From: Streptomyces sp. PH10-H1
GTDB taxonomy: Bacteria > Actinomycetota > Actinomycetes > Streptomycetales > Streptomycetaceae
Direction: 5' to 3'
DNA: 64,000 bases
NCBI RefSeq assembly: GCF_030063355.1
Contig: NZ_JASISZ010000001.1
Span: forward strand, 186,001 to 250,000
Under the pieces are notes generated by a model. It did not search any database, was not told the DNA's origin, and saw nothing but the letters and a program-made list of their open reading frames with translations. How positions within the stretch are numbered: position 1 is the first letter of the stretch; every line of letters begins with the position of its first letter. Made by a program: the position numbers and the translations under genes. Shown here in pieces: positions 9,793 through 19,039 of the stretch.

Positions 9793-9824
9793 GCCGTACC
9801 GCGGTCGTACCGCTGGTCAGCTGG

Positions 9825-12800
9825 TCAGCCGACGACCTTCTTGATGATGACGCTGCCGACTCCGGCGATGGTGCCGCGGGAGTTCAGCAGTTGCACCTCA
9901 CCGAAGAACTGACGTCCTTCGGGGGCCGGGGACGCGGCCACGACATCGGCGGTGACCGTAGCCGAGGCACCGTTGGCCAGCGACACGGTCTTGTTCTCGT
10001 CGACCTTGACCTGGCCGAGCGAGGCCGCGAAGTACACGTCCTTGTAGTTGTACTCCGTGGTGCCGGCCGGGACCGAGTAGCCGATCACCTTGACGGTGTA
10101 CGTACCGGCCGCCGGGTTGGCGAGGCTTACCGCCTCCTCCGAGCTGCCGCCCGCGGACGAGCCGACCTTGGTGCTGCCGAGATAGACCTCCAGGTCGAGG
10201 TCGGCCCGGGTGTCCGAGGTCGAGCCGATCGCCACGTCGAGCCGCGAGGCGCCGGGGCCGACGACCAGGGTGGTCGTCTTCGTCTCGCCCTGCGCGATGG
10301 TCGGGCGGGCGGTCAGCGCGGAGCCGAGGGCGCCGCCCTTCAGCTTGCCGTCAAGGGCGGCGAAGCCGTTGGTGACCTTCCAGTTGACCGCGGCCGGGGT
10401 ACCGACCTTGGCCTCGTCGAGGGTCTGCACGGCCGGGTCGAAGGACACGCCGAGCACGGACGCCGTGACGGCGTACGGGTTGTTCAGCAGTGGCGAGGTG
10501 CGGCGCGCCTCGACCTCGATCTCCCAGACGCCCGGCAGCGGGTCGGCGTACGACCGCAGATCCGGGCGGCAGGTGTTGGCCGGGTTGACGTAGTTCAGGT
10601 AGCAGAACGGGGTGCCGGTGTTCTCGACCGGGACACCGTACGGGTTGATCGCGATGAACCGGGTCTGGCTGGTGGCCTGGATGCCGCCGAGGGCGATCTC
10701 CAGGGACTTGGCGCCGGCCGGCACGTTCACGAAGTGCGAGGTGGTGCTGTTGCGCTGCACCACGCCCGACTCCTTGACGGAGAAGGCGGGCTTGGCCAGC
10801 GGCTTGGAGACCACGACGGTCGCCAGGATCTGCTGGTCGATGCCCTTGGTGCGCTTGTCGTTCACGTTCAGGATCGCGCTGTGCAGGCCGGCGGTCTTCG
10901 CCTTGGCGGAGACCTTGACGGTGACCGGCACGTTCAGCGGGAGCGAGATCTCGCTGCCGCCGACCAGCTTGAAGGTGCCGTCATTGTTCGCCAGCTGCAC
11001 CGTGTGCCTGACCGGGGCGTCGGAGCCGGTGGTGCGGGTGATGGTGACGTCGTACGTCCGGGTCTCGCCGGTCTTGAGACCGCCTTCGCGGTCGTAGATG
11101 CCGGTGCCGAAGCCCGGGGTCTTCAGGAACGCCGACAGCGTGGTGTTGACCGGGGCCTTGACGGTGTACTCGTTGGCCGAGACACCGTCCTTGATCAGGC
11201 TCCAGGCACCGTTGATGTCGATCAGGCCCGAGCCCTCTTCGTACGCCTGGGCGCCCGCGATGTGCTTCGCGGAGCTGGTCAGCGCCGTCCGCAGCGCGGC
11301 CGGGTTGAGCGCGATGTTCTTCGCCTTCGCGGCGGAGATCAGCAGCGCGCTGGCGCCCGCGGCCTGCGGGGAGGCCATCGAGGTGCCCTGCAGCATGGCG
11401 TAGCCGGGCGGCAGGCTGTAGCCGGCCTCGGCGACCGGACTGCCGGGCTCCCAGGTCGGGATGGTGTTGATCGAGGCGCCGGGGGCGGAGATCGACGGGG
11501 TGAACCCGCCGTCCTCACGCGGGCCACGGGAGGAGAACGGCATCATCGCGTAGGCCTTGTCCACCCCGGAGCCGTAGTCGGCCGCCCAGGTGTCCTTGGA
11601 GATCGCGGCACCGACACTCAGGACCTTGTCGGCCAGGCCGGGGTCACCGATGGTGTTGGCACCCGGGCCGCTGTTGCCGGCCGAGATGACCAGCTGGACG
11701 CCGTAGGTGTCGATGAGGCGCGTGTACAGCTCGGCGCGCGCGTTGTTGCCGTCGTTCAGCGCGGGCAGGCCGCCGATGGACATGTTGACGATGTCCACGC
11801 CGTGGTTCACGACGAGGTCGATCATGCCCTCGGTGAGCGCGACGTTGGTGCAGCCGCCGCTCCAGCTGCAGGCGCGCGAGGAGACGATCTTGGCGCCGGG
11901 CGCCGCACCGTTCATCTTGCCGCCGAACAGGCCGTTCGCGGAGGTGATGCCCGCGACGTGGGTGCCGTGCTCGGACTGGACGAGGCCGATGTTGACGAAG
12001 TCGGCCTTCTTGCCTACCCAGTCGCCGCCGTACGGGTCCGTGGGGACGTCCTTGCGGATCTGGACCACGAACGGGATCGACTCGGAGATCGGGGTGTTCG
12101 GATCGTCCGTGCCGAAGTGCGCGACCTGGAAGCCGTTCTTGTACGGCTTGAGGACCTCGTCGTCGCTGAAGTCACCGTTGTTGTTGAGATCGACGCGCAC
12201 CGTACCGGCGGCGGCGTCGTACAGCACGCCCCACACATCGGTGGTGTCGCCGTCACGGTTGAGGTCGCCCGCCATGTCGCCGCCGATCGTGGCGGCTTCG
12301 GAGAACAGGTTGAACTTGTACTTGCCGGCCGGCGCGGTCCAGGTCCGGCCCGCGATGGTGAAGCTGGGGCCCGCCACATCGGCCGTCATCCGGCGCCAGG
12401 TGGCGTCGCCGTCGGTTATCGGGTCGGTCGCGGTGACCCAGTCGACGATCTTGCGCTCGCCGGTGGTGGTCTTCTGCAGCGCGGGGTGACCGAGGTCGAC
12501 ACCCGAGTCCAGGATGCCGATGGTCACGCCGCGGCCGTCGGCCTTCGGGTGGTTCTTGACGAAGTCCACCGCGCCGGTCTCGAAGGCGGGCTGGTACGGG
12601 TTCTTCGCCGGGGTGCTCGCGCTCGGGCCGGAGAAGGTCTTGGCGGCCTTGCCGTTCGACTTCGAGCCCTTGGCGGTGTCCGCCACCGGGGTCGGGTCGT
12701 CGAGCGCGATCTGCTGCTTGAGATCGATGCCGTGGACAGCGGTCAGCTTCTGCGCCTTGGCGATCGCCGCGTCCGCCTTGGCGGTCGGGACGGTCGCGCG

Positions 12801-13139
12801 CACATAGCCGAGCTTGTCGTAGGTGCTGCCCACCGAGGCACCCGAGGCTCCGAGCTGGTCGACGACCTGCTTGGTGGCGCCGGGCGCGGTGGCGATCATC
12901 ATCGTCACGGTCTTGTCGCCGTCGGCCTTGGCCTTGGCGAGGAGCTCCGCATCGGCGGAACCGAGTTTGTCGGTGGAGGCCTTGACCGGGGCCGAGGCGG
13001 GTTTGCCGGTCGGGGCGCCGGTGGGAGCGTTGTCTGCGAACGCGGTGGCGGACCCGGTCGCGGCCAGCGCGGCCACCAGGCCCGCGGCGAGTGCGACGCG
13101 GGCCACGCGTCTCTTCGCGCGTATGTGATCGAGAGGCAT
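9825..13139 (-). CDS. Secreted S8 family (subtilisin-like) serine peptidase
   Basis: About 1104 residues with a signal peptide: basic KRR, a hydrophobic stretch, and a likely cut after ATAFA. The catalytic triad is D211 in GILDSGVD, H391 in EHGTHVAG and S587 in GTSMASPQAAG. The long gap between Asp and His carries two EF-hand-like calcium loops, DLNRDGDTTD and DLNNNGDFSDDE. The N-terminal 170 residues look like a propeptide, and about 480 residues after the Ser form beta-rich domains, the last resembling a pre-peptidase C-terminal fold. ATG at 13139 is preferred: AAGGA lies 5 nt before it but abuts the ATG at 13145. Probably an extracellular nutrient or processing protease. Confidence 0.92.
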   Translation of the reverse strand: MPLDHIRAKRRVARVALAAGLVAALAATGSATAFADNAPTGAPTGKPASAPVKASTDKLGSADAELLAKAKADGDKTVTMMIATAPGATKQVVDQLGASGASVGSTYDKLGYVRATVPTAKADAAIAKAQKLTAVHGIDLKQQIALDDPTPVADTAKGSKSNGKAAKTFSGPSASTPAKNPYQPAFETGAVDFVKNHPKADGRGVTIGILDSGVDLGHPALQKTTTGERKIVDWVTATDPITDGDATWRRMTADVAGPSFTIAGRTWTAPAGKYKFNLFSEAATIGGDMAGDLNRDGDTTDVWGVLYDAAAGTVRVDLNNNGDFSDDEVLKPYKNGFQVAHFGTDDPNTPISESIPFVVQIRKDVPTDPYGGDWVGKKADFVNIGLVQSEHGTHVAGITSANGLFGGKMNGAAPGAKIVSSRACSWSGGCTNVALTEGMIDLVVNHGVDIVNMSIGGLPALNDGNNARAELYTRLIDTYGVQLVISAGNSGPGANTIGDPGLADKVLSVGAAISKDTWAADYGSGVDKAYAMMPFSSRGPREDGGFTPSISAPGASINTIPTWEPGSPVAEAGYSLPPGYAMLQGTSMASPQAAGASALLISAAKAKNIALNPAALRTALTSSAKHIAGAQAYEEGSGLIDINGAWSLIKDGVSANEYTVKAPVNTTLSAFLKTPGFGTGIYDREGGLKTGETRTYDVTITRTTGSDAPVRHTVQLANNDGTFKLVGGSEISLPLNVPVTVKVSAKAKTAGLHSAILNVNDKRTKGIDQQILATVVVSKPLAKPAFSVKESGVVQRNSTTSHFVNVPAGAKSLEIALGGIQATSQTRFIAINPYGVPVENTGTPFCYLNYVNPANTCRPDLRSYADPLPGVWEIEVEARRTSPLLNNPYAVTASVLGVSFDPAVQTLDEAKVGTPAAVNWKVTNGFAALDGKLKGGALGSALTARPTIAQGETKTTTLVVGPGASRLDVAIGSTSDTRADLDLEVYLGSTKVGSSAGGSSEEAVSLANPAAGTYTVKVIGYSVPAGTTEYNYKDVYFAASLGQVKVDENKTVSLANGASATVTADVVAASPAPEGRQFFGEVQLLNSRGTIAGVGSVIIKKVVG

Positions 13140-13294
13140 GGGCATCCTTGTTCGGAAAGCGGTGCCGGTTGACCGCTAAGAGTCACGTAAGCGACCGGTG
13201 TTTGTGGAGAGTTGTCCGAGGCAGGATGTGGACATGACGTGTTTCCGCCATACGCCATGCCAGGCAAAGCGCGCGTAAAGGAGTAAAGCGCCGG

Positions 13295-14293
13295 TCAACT
13301 CGGGGTCACGACGACGTAAGCGGCCGGGGTGCGGTCCGAGGAGGCCATCAACGCCGTGCGGACGACGGTCGCCTGCTGGTCCAGCGCGTCCCGCAGCTTC
13401 TTCGGGGTCAGATGGACGACGGAGATGCCGAGCCCCTCGAGGTGCTGACGCTTCTGCGCGTACTGCGACCACAGGGCGTCGTCGTCCTGCCGCGGTGCCC
13501 GCGCGTCGATCTCCACGGCCACCGCGTGCTCCGGCCAGTACGCGTCCACGCCGCCCAGGGACGGTCCGCCGGGCAGCCGCAGGTCGACATGCCACACCGG
13601 GTCCGGCAGGCCGTAGCAGTTCACCATCTCGTACAGCCGGCCCTCGGCGATCGCCCGTCCCTCCGCCAGCAGCGCGTCCACCGCGTCCACAACGTGCGGC
13701 CGCGACAGCAGCCGGGCCCGGCTCAGTTCGCGTACCACGGCGGCGGCTTCGCAGTGCCCGCCGCGCACCGCCTCGGTGAGCAGCCGCCGTACGGTCTCGG
13801 CGTCGTCGAGTTCCGCCACCGCGTCGGCGAGCGCGCGCGGTACCGGCGCGCAGGACAGTCCGGTCACCTGCTGGGGCCGGGGCAGGGAGTGGGCCCGGCG
13901 GATCGACACGTCCCCGGCGTTGCGCAGCCGCCGCTGGCGCGGCACCAGGACGTCGATCCGGCCGATCCCCAGCAGCGGCGGCACCGACGAGAACCGGTGC
14001 AGCGCCAGCGCCGCCAGCCCGGTGACCATCGCCTCCCCGTCGCCGGTTCCGCCGGGCTCGCGTGCCGCGTACAGCAGCGCCGCCCGCAGCCGCTCCTCGC
14101 CGGTGGGCGGACCGGCGTGCAGCAGGAACACCTGCGGCAGCAGCTGCTGCCACGGCCCGCCGGGCCGGCAGCGTTCCGCCAGGGTGCTCGCGGTCACGCC
14201 GTGCTCCTTCAGCTGACGCAACGTCAAGATCCGTTGCTGGGTGCGGGCGAGGTGGTCCAGGGGGCGCGGGGTGAGAGGTGCGTTGTGATTCAT
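13295..14293 (-). CDS. AbiEi-like N-terminal domain / DUF559-like nuclease-fold protein
   Basis: 332 residues. The N-terminus (TLRQLKEHGVTASTLAERCR ... PWQQLLPQVFLLHAG) looks like the winged-helix antitoxin domain of type IV (AbiEi) systems. The C-terminus (GGVDAYWPEHAVAVEIDARA ... GISVVHLTPKKLRD) resembles the short PD-(D/E)xK nuclease fold of DUF559/Vsr relatives, with D, E and I-D at the expected spacing. No AbiEii-like toxin is adjacent, so it is not a complete toxin-antitoxin pair. Such solitary proteins are common in actinobacteria and their function is unknown. No strong ribosome site precedes the ATG. Confidence 0.75.
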   Translation of the reverse strand: MNHNAPLTPRPLDHLARTQQRILTLRQLKEHGVTASTLAERCRPGGPWQQLLPQVFLLHAGPPTGEERLRAALLYAAREPGGTGDGEAMVTGLAALALHRFSSVPPLLGIGRIDVLVPRQRRLRNAGDVSIRRAHSLPRPQQVTGLSCAPVPRALADAVAELDDAETVRRLLTEAVRGGHCEAAAVVRELSRARLLSRPHVVDAVDALLAEGRAIAEGRLYEMVNCYGLPDPVWHVDLRLPGGPSLGGVDAYWPEHAVAVEIDARAPRQDDDALWSQYAQKRQHLEGLGISVVHLTPKKLRDALDQQATVVRTALMASSDRTPAAYVVVTPS

Positions 14294-14434
14294 GACGAGT
14301 CAGTTCCGCCGCCGGACGGTCCACTAACCGCTGTTACGAACCTGTCGACAAAACGGGACAACTCTGCACTAAAGTTCAGGCGTTCGGATGCCGATGGGCG
14401 ATTTTCACCTATTAGGGTGACGGGTCGCCGTGCG

Positions 14435-14464
14435 CCGGGCGGCCTTGCTCCTCAAGCCGCCCGG
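14435..14464. terminator. Hairpin downstream of the second pepN
   Basis: CCGGGCGGC (14435-14443) pairs with GCCGCCCGG (14456-14464), 55 bp past the end of the aminopeptidase gene. A short T-rich tail follows on the plus strand, but the only transcript ending here reads the other way. Confidence 0.6.
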
Positions 14465-14519
14465 TTTATGGGGGGCAACCCCGCCGGGCCACCGTTCGAT
14501 CGGGTGACCCGGCCGGAGG

Positions 14520-17096
14520 TCACCTGTCGCGGGCCTGGGCGCGGAGGGCTCGGGACAGGTCGTCGCGGGCCTCCAGGACCAGCCGGCGCAGGGCGGGCGC
14601 CGCGTCGGCGTGCGCGTCGAGCCAGGCACCGGCCGCGTCGACGGTCTCCTGGCCGGCCCGATACCTCGGGAAGAGGCCCCGCACGATCGCCATGCCGATC
14701 TCGATGGAGCGCTCCGACCAGATCCGGTCGATCACGGCGAAGTACCGGTCGGCGTAGGGCGCGAGCAGCGCCTCCTGCCCCGGCTGGTCGAAGCCGGCGA
14801 TGCTCGCCTCGACCAGCGCGTTGGAGAGAATGTCGGACTCGACGACCGACGCCCACACCTGCGCCTTGACCTCGGCCGACGGCCGCGCCGCCAGGCAGCG
14901 CACCTGGTGCCGCCGGCCGGAAGCCGTGTCGTCGCGGGCCAGTTCGTCCGCGATCGCGGCCTCATCGGCCTCGCCCGCGGCGGCGAGCGGCTCCAGGAAG
15001 GACCAGCGCAGCTCCTGGTCGATCTCCAGGCCGTCGATCTTGGCGTTGCCCCCGAGCAGCCCGCCCAGGAGTTGGAGATCGGCCGCGGACGAGGCCACCG
15101 AGGCGAAGAAGCGCGCCCAGGCGAGCTGGTGGCCGCTGCCCGGCTCAGCCTTCCGCAGCTCGCTCAGCGCGCCGTCGGCCAGCGCCCTGGCGCCCTCGGC
15201 GCGCCACTGCGGCGCGGCGTAGTGGTGCAGCGCGGTCCGCGCCTGCTGGTGCAGGGACTGCAGCACGCCGATGTCGGACTCCTGCCCGGCGAAGCGCAGT
15301 ACGAGGCCGATGTACTCGCGGGCCGGCATTGCCGCGTCCCGGGTCAGATTCCACACCGCCGACCAGGACAGCGCCCGCGCCAGCGGGTCGGACAGGTCGC
15401 CCAGGTGCTTGCGCAGGGTGTCGAGCGAGCGCGGGTCGAAGCGGATCTTGCAGTAGGTGAGGTCCTCGTCGTTGACGAGGATCAGCTCGGGCCGCTCGGC
15501 CCCGGCCAGCTCCGCCACGACCGTGCGCGGACCCGTCACGTCGGTCTCGGCGCGGGCGTAGCGCTCCAGGGCGCCGCCCGCCGCCCGCCGGTACAGGCCG
15601 ACGGCGACGCGGTGCGGCCGCAGCTCCGGGTGCGACTCGGCGGCGGTCTGCAGGACGGCCAGCTCGGTGATCCGGTCCGCGGTGTCGTACACGGCGTCCG
15701 GGGTCAGCGCGTTGACGCCCGCGGTCTGCAGCCAGGCGCGGGACCACTGCGCCATGTCCCGGCCCGAGGTCTCCTCCAGCACCGCCAGCAGGTCCGCCAG
15801 CGTGGTGTTCCCGTACGCGTGGCGCTTGAAGTAGCGCCTGGCCGCCTCCAGGAAGGCGTCCGGGCCGACGTAGGCGACGAGCTGCTTCAGCACGGACGCG
15901 CCCTTGGCGTACGTGATGCCGTCGAAGTTGAGCTTGGCGTCCTGCAGGTCGTGGATGTCCGCGGTGACCGGGTGGGTGGAGGGCAGCTGGTCGGCCCGGT
16001 AAGCCCACGCCTTGCGGCGGTTGGCGAAGGTGATCCAGCCGTCCGTGAAGCGGGTGGCCTCCACCTGCGCGTACGCGCCCATGAAGTCGGCGAACGACTC
16101 CTTGAGCCACAGGTCGTCCCACCACTGCATGGTGACCAGGTCGCCGAACCACATGTGCGCCATCTCGTGCAGGATGACGTTGGCCCGGCCCTCGTAGGCC
16201 GCCTGCGTCACCTTGCCGCGGAACACGAACTCCTCGCGGAACGTGACACAGCCCGGGTTCTCCATCGCGCCGATGTTGTACTCGGGCACGAACGCCTGGT
16301 CGTACTTCCCGAAGGGGTACGGGTAGTCGAAGGTGTCGTGGAAGAAGTCCAGGCCCTGCTTGGTGACGGTGAAGATGTCGTCCGCGTCGAAGTGCGGCGC
16401 GAGCGAGGCCCGGCACAGCGCGCCGAGCGGGATCTCCAGCACGGTGCCGTCGTCGAAGGAGCGCGAGTAGTGGTCGTGCGCCAGGTGGTACGGCCCGGCG
16501 ACGACAGCCGTGATGTACGTCGAGATCGGCTTGGTGGGCGCGAAGTGCCAGGTGGCGGAGGCGGGGTCGGCCTTCTGCGGCTCGCCGGCCCGGTCTTCGT
16601 TGCTCAGTACGGTCCAGTGCGCGGGCGCTGTCACCGTGAAGGTGAAGGGCGCCTTGAGGTCGGGCTGCTCGAAGTTCGCGAAGACCCGCCGGGCGTCGGC
16701 CGGCTCGTACTGCGTATAGAGGTACGTCTCGCCGTCCTCCGGGTCGGCGAACCGGTGCATCCCCTCGCCCGTCCGGCTGTACACGCAGCGCGCGTCCACG
16801 GTGAGAACGTTCTCGGCGGCGAGGCCGTCGATCGCGATCCGCGTCCCGTCGAAGACGGACGCCGGGTCCAGCTCGACTCCGTTGAGCACCACGGACTCGA
16901 CGGAGCGCGCGAGCAGGTCCACGAAGGTGGCCGTGCCCGGCTGCGCGGACCGGAAGCGGATGGTGGTCACCGAGCGGAAGGTGTCCTCGTCGGGCCGGGT
17001 GGCCGACCTCAGGTCGAGCGCGATCTCGTACCCGTCGACCGACAGGATCCGAGCGCGTTCGCGGGCCTCTTCACGGGACAGGTTCTCGCCGGGCAC
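14520..17096 (-). CDS. Aminopeptidase N, M1 family (second copy)
   Basis: About 858 residues, paralogous to the pepN at 1050-3620. It shares GAMENPG, the zinc motif HEMAHMWFGDLV (H310, E311, H314) with KESFADF for the third ligand, and the stretch GITYAKGASVLKQLVAYVG found unchanged in both proteins. GTG at 17096 is chosen because AAAGGAG lies 6 nt upstream; an in-frame ATG at 17117 would precede this site. Likely cytoplasmic peptide turnover. The two copies flank the accessory stretch with the CDPS pair. Confidence 0.94.
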   Translation of the reverse strand: MPGENLSREEARERARILSVDGYEIALDLRSATRPDEDTFRSVTTIRFRSAQPGTATFVDLLARSVESVVLNGVELDPASVFDGTRIAIDGLAAENVLTVDARCVYSRTGEGMHRFADPEDGETYLYTQYEPADARRVFANFEQPDLKAPFTFTVTAPAHWTVLSNEDRAGEPQKADPASATWHFAPTKPISTYITAVVAGPYHLAHDHYSRSFDDGTVLEIPLGALCRASLAPHFDADDIFTVTKQGLDFFHDTFDYPYPFGKYDQAFVPEYNIGAMENPGCVTFREEFVFRGKVTQAAYEGRANVILHEMAHMWFGDLVTMQWWDDLWLKESFADFMGAYAQVEATRFTDGWITFANRRKAWAYRADQLPSTHPVTADIHDLQDAKLNFDGITYAKGASVLKQLVAYVGPDAFLEAARRYFKRHAYGNTTLADLLAVLEETSGRDMAQWSRAWLQTAGVNALTPDAVYDTADRITELAVLQTAAESHPELRPHRVAVGLYRRAAGGALERYARAETDVTGPRTVVAELAGAERPELILVNDEDLTYCKIRFDPRSLDTLRKHLGDLSDPLARALSWSAVWNLTRDAAMPAREYIGLVLRFAGQESDIGVLQSLHQQARTALHHYAAPQWRAEGARALADGALSELRKAEPGSGHQLAWARFFASVASSAADLQLLGGLLGGNAKIDGLEIDQELRWSFLEPLAAAGEADEAAIADELARDDTASGRRHQVRCLAARPSAEVKAQVWASVVESDILSNALVEASIAGFDQPGQEALLAPYADRYFAVIDRIWSERSIEIGMAIVRGLFPRYRAGQETVDAAGAWLDAHADAAPALRRLVLEARDDLSRALRAQARDR

Positions 17097-17269
17097 TGGT
17101 GACTCCTTTGTCAGCATCTTCGATCATTCGCATACTGCCACGCCGCACAGAGGGGCGACAGGCGGGAATGCGGCCCGCGATCCGGAGGTTTCCGAGGTAC
17201 GAGCAGCGCCGTGCCGTGTCGCGCCGCACGACGTTCCGTGCCCCGTTCCGTGCCCGAGGAGAAGAAGCA

Positions 17270-17905
17270 GTGACCGTATCCGACAAGACTCCCGTCGACT
17301 TCTGGTTCGACCCGTTGTGCCCCTGGGCGTGGATGACCTCCCGCTGGATGCTGGAGGTCGAGAAAGTCCGCCCGGTGAACGTCCGCTGGCATGTGATGAG
17401 CCTGGCCGTGCTCAACGAGGACCGCCTCGATGAGATGCCGGAGAACTACCGTGCGCTGATGACGGAGGCATGGGGCCCGGTCCGGGTCGCCATCGCCGCC
17501 GAGCAGAAGTACGGCAGCGAGGTGCTGGGCGCGCTCTACACCGCACTGGGCACCCGCTTCCACAACCGGAGCCTGCCCAAGGACCGCGCGACGATCGTCG
17601 CCGCCCTGGAGGAGGCCGGCCTGCCGGCCGAGCTGGCGGACGCCGCCGACAGCAAGGACTACGACACCGCGCTGCGCGCCTCCCACCAGGAAGGCATCGA
17701 CAAGGTCGGCCAGGACGTCGGCACCCCGGTCATCGCCGTTCCCGGCGCCGACGGCGAGCAGGTCGCGTTCTTCGGCCCGGTCGTCACCCCCGCACCCAAG
17801 GGCGAGGCCGCGGCCCGGCTCTGGGACGGCACGCTGCTGGTGGCCTCCACCCCCGGCTTCTACGAGATCAAGCGCACCCGGACCGCCGGGCCGATCTTCG
17901 ACTGA
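17270..17905 (+). CDS. DsbA-fold mycothiol-dependent reductase (Rv2466c family)
   Basis: 211 residues with a thioredoxin/DsbA fold. It resembles M. tuberculosis Rv2466c, a mycothiol-dependent nitroreductase, over its whole length: DFWFDPLCPW, TSRW, HVMSLA, AWGPVRVAIAAEQ, VGQDVGTPVI, FFGPV, KRTRT. Its active site is CPWA (C17, A20) where Rv2466c, from memory, has CPWC, so only one catalytic thiol remains. GTG at 17270 follows GAGGAG by 8 nt. Its last base is the first base of the next gene's start (TGATG), so the two are coupled. Confidence 0.88.
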   Translation: MTVSDKTPVDFWFDPLCPWAWMTSRWMLEVEKVRPVNVRWHVMSLAVLNEDRLDEMPENYRALMTEAWGPVRVAIAAEQKYGSEVLGALYTALGTRFHNRSLPKDRATIVAALEEAGLPAELADAADSKDYDTALRASHQEGIDKVGQDVGTPVIAVPGADGEQVAFFGPVVTPAPKGEAAARLWDGTLLVASTPGFYEIKRTRTAGPIFD

Positions 17906-18291
17906 TGCCGCACCTCGGACTGGTGGCCCTCGTCGTACGCGACTACGACGAGGCCATCGCCTTCTACACCGGCGCCCTCGGTTTCGAGCTGCGCGAGGAC
18001 ACCGCGCGCGATGACGGCAGCCGGTGGGTCGTCGTCGCGCCGCAGGGGTCCCGGGAAACGGGACTGCTGCTGGCGCGTGCCTCGACCCCCGAGCAGGAGT
18101 CGCGGATCGGCGGCCAGACGGGCGGCCGCGTCGGGCTGTTCCTCAACACCGACGACTTCGACCGCGATTACAAGCGCATGGTCGCGGCCGGCGTCACCTT
18201 CGAGGAGGAGCCCCGGCACGAGCCCTACGGCTCGGTCGTGGTCTTCCAGGACCTGTACGGGAACCGCTGGGACCTCATCGAGCCCGGCTGA
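17905..18291 (+). CDS. VOC (glyoxalase/dioxygenase superfamily) protein
   Basis: 128 residues. A single vicinal-oxygen-chelate domain made of two beta-alpha-beta-beta-beta modules: LVALVVRDYDEAIAFYTGALGF at the start and VVFQDLYGNRWDLIEPG at the end. The final E of the WDLIEP motif is a usual metal ligand. The substrate cannot be told from sequence; relatives include lyases, isomerases and resistance proteins. Translationally coupled to the mycothiol-linked reductase, hinting at thiol or electrophile handling. Confidence 0.82.
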   Translation: MPHLGLVALVVRDYDEAIAFYTGALGFELREDTARDDGSRWVVVAPQGSRETGLLLARASTPEQESRIGGQTGGRVGLFLNTDDFDRDYKRMVAAGVTFEEEPRHEPYGSVVVFQDLYGNRWDLIEPG

Positions 18292-18345
18292 GGTTCCGCC
18301 GACGTCCCCTTGGTCTGTGGCGGAGGAACGGCCGCACAACGGGAA

Positions 18346-18382
18346 GAAGGCCCCCGCACGACACCACCGCGCGGGGGCCTTC
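18346..18382. terminator. Bidirectional terminator between VOC gene and sodF
   Basis: GAAGGCCCCCGC (18346-18357) and GCGGGGGCCTTC (18371-18382) form a perfect 12-bp stem between convergent genes. Confidence 0.85.
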
Positions 18383-18397
18383 GGCCTGTGGGGGCGC

Positions 18398-19039
18398 CTA
18401 CGGCACCAGCAGCAGCCCGCTCGTCCGCTCCTTCGCGGCAGCGAACCTGGCCTGGACGTCCTGCCAGTTGACGACGCGCCACATCGCCTCGACGAAGTCG
18501 ACCTTCTGGTTGCGGTACTGCAGATAGAAGGCGTGCTCCCAGGCGTCGAAGACAAGCAGCGGAACGCTGCCCTGGCCGACATTCCCCTGGTGGTCGTAGA
18601 TCTGCTCGACGATCAGCCGCTCGCTCAGCGGCTCGTACGCCAATACGCCCCAGCCGGAGCCCTGTGTGGTGGCCGCGGCCTTGGAGAGCTGGGCCTTGAA
18701 GCGGTCGAAGCCGCCGAAGTTCTCGGCGAGGGCGTCCGCGAGCTGCCCGGTGCCGTCCTTGTCCAGGGGCTCGCCGCCACCGTCGCCGGACATGTTCGAC
18801 CAGTAGATGCTGTGCAGGATGTGCCCGGAGAGGTGGAAGGCGAGGCTCTTCTCCAGCCCGTTGATGCCGCCCCACTGCTCCTTGTCACGAGCCTCGGCGA
18901 GCTGGTCGAGGGTGTCGTTCGCGCCCTTCACATACGCCGCGTGGTGCTTGTCGTGGTGCAGCTCGATGATCTCGCCGCTGATCACGGGCTCCAGCGAGGC
19001 GTAGTCGTAGGGCAGTTCAGGAAGCGTGTAGGTGGGCAT
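18398..19039 (-). CDS. sodF: Iron (Fe/Mn family) superoxide dismutase
   Basis: 213 residues that convert superoxide to peroxide and oxygen in the cytoplasm. Metal ligands are H28 in ELHHDKHH, a His in [10 protein letters not shown], and Asp and His in [10 protein letters not shown]; all are present and length is normal. A Nur-type box lies in the promoter, in keeping with nickel repression of sodF in S. coelicolor, where the nickel enzyme takes over when nickel is plentiful. GGAGG is 9 nt before the ATG. Confidence 0.96.
   Translation of the reverse strand: MPTYTLPELPYDYASLEPVISGEIIELHHDKHHAAYVKGANDTLDQLAEARDKEQWGGINGLEKSLAFHLSGHILHSIYWSNMSGDGGGEPLDKDGTGQLADALAENFGGFDRFKAQLSKAAATTQGSGWGVLAYEPLSERLIVEQIYDHQGNVGQGSVPLLVFDAWEHAFYLQYRNQKVDFVEAMWRVVNWQDVQARFAAAKERTSGLLLVP

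Larger units (their letters stand above)
9351..9824. other. Intergenic region upstream of the CDPS operon
   Basis: No credible gene is seen in these 474 bp; the open frames lack coding character. The region holds the CDPS ribosome site (GGGAGG, 9358-9363 on the minus strand), a less GC-rich patch around 9580-9610 with a TAGTTT -10-like box reading leftward, three 16-bp-period repeats and the terminator of the protease. Confidence 0.7.

Noticed and set aside
9891..13172. Long plus-strand open frame opposite the secreted protease
   Set aside because: It is a composition shadow; the minus strand carries a clear signal peptide and a full catalytic triad.
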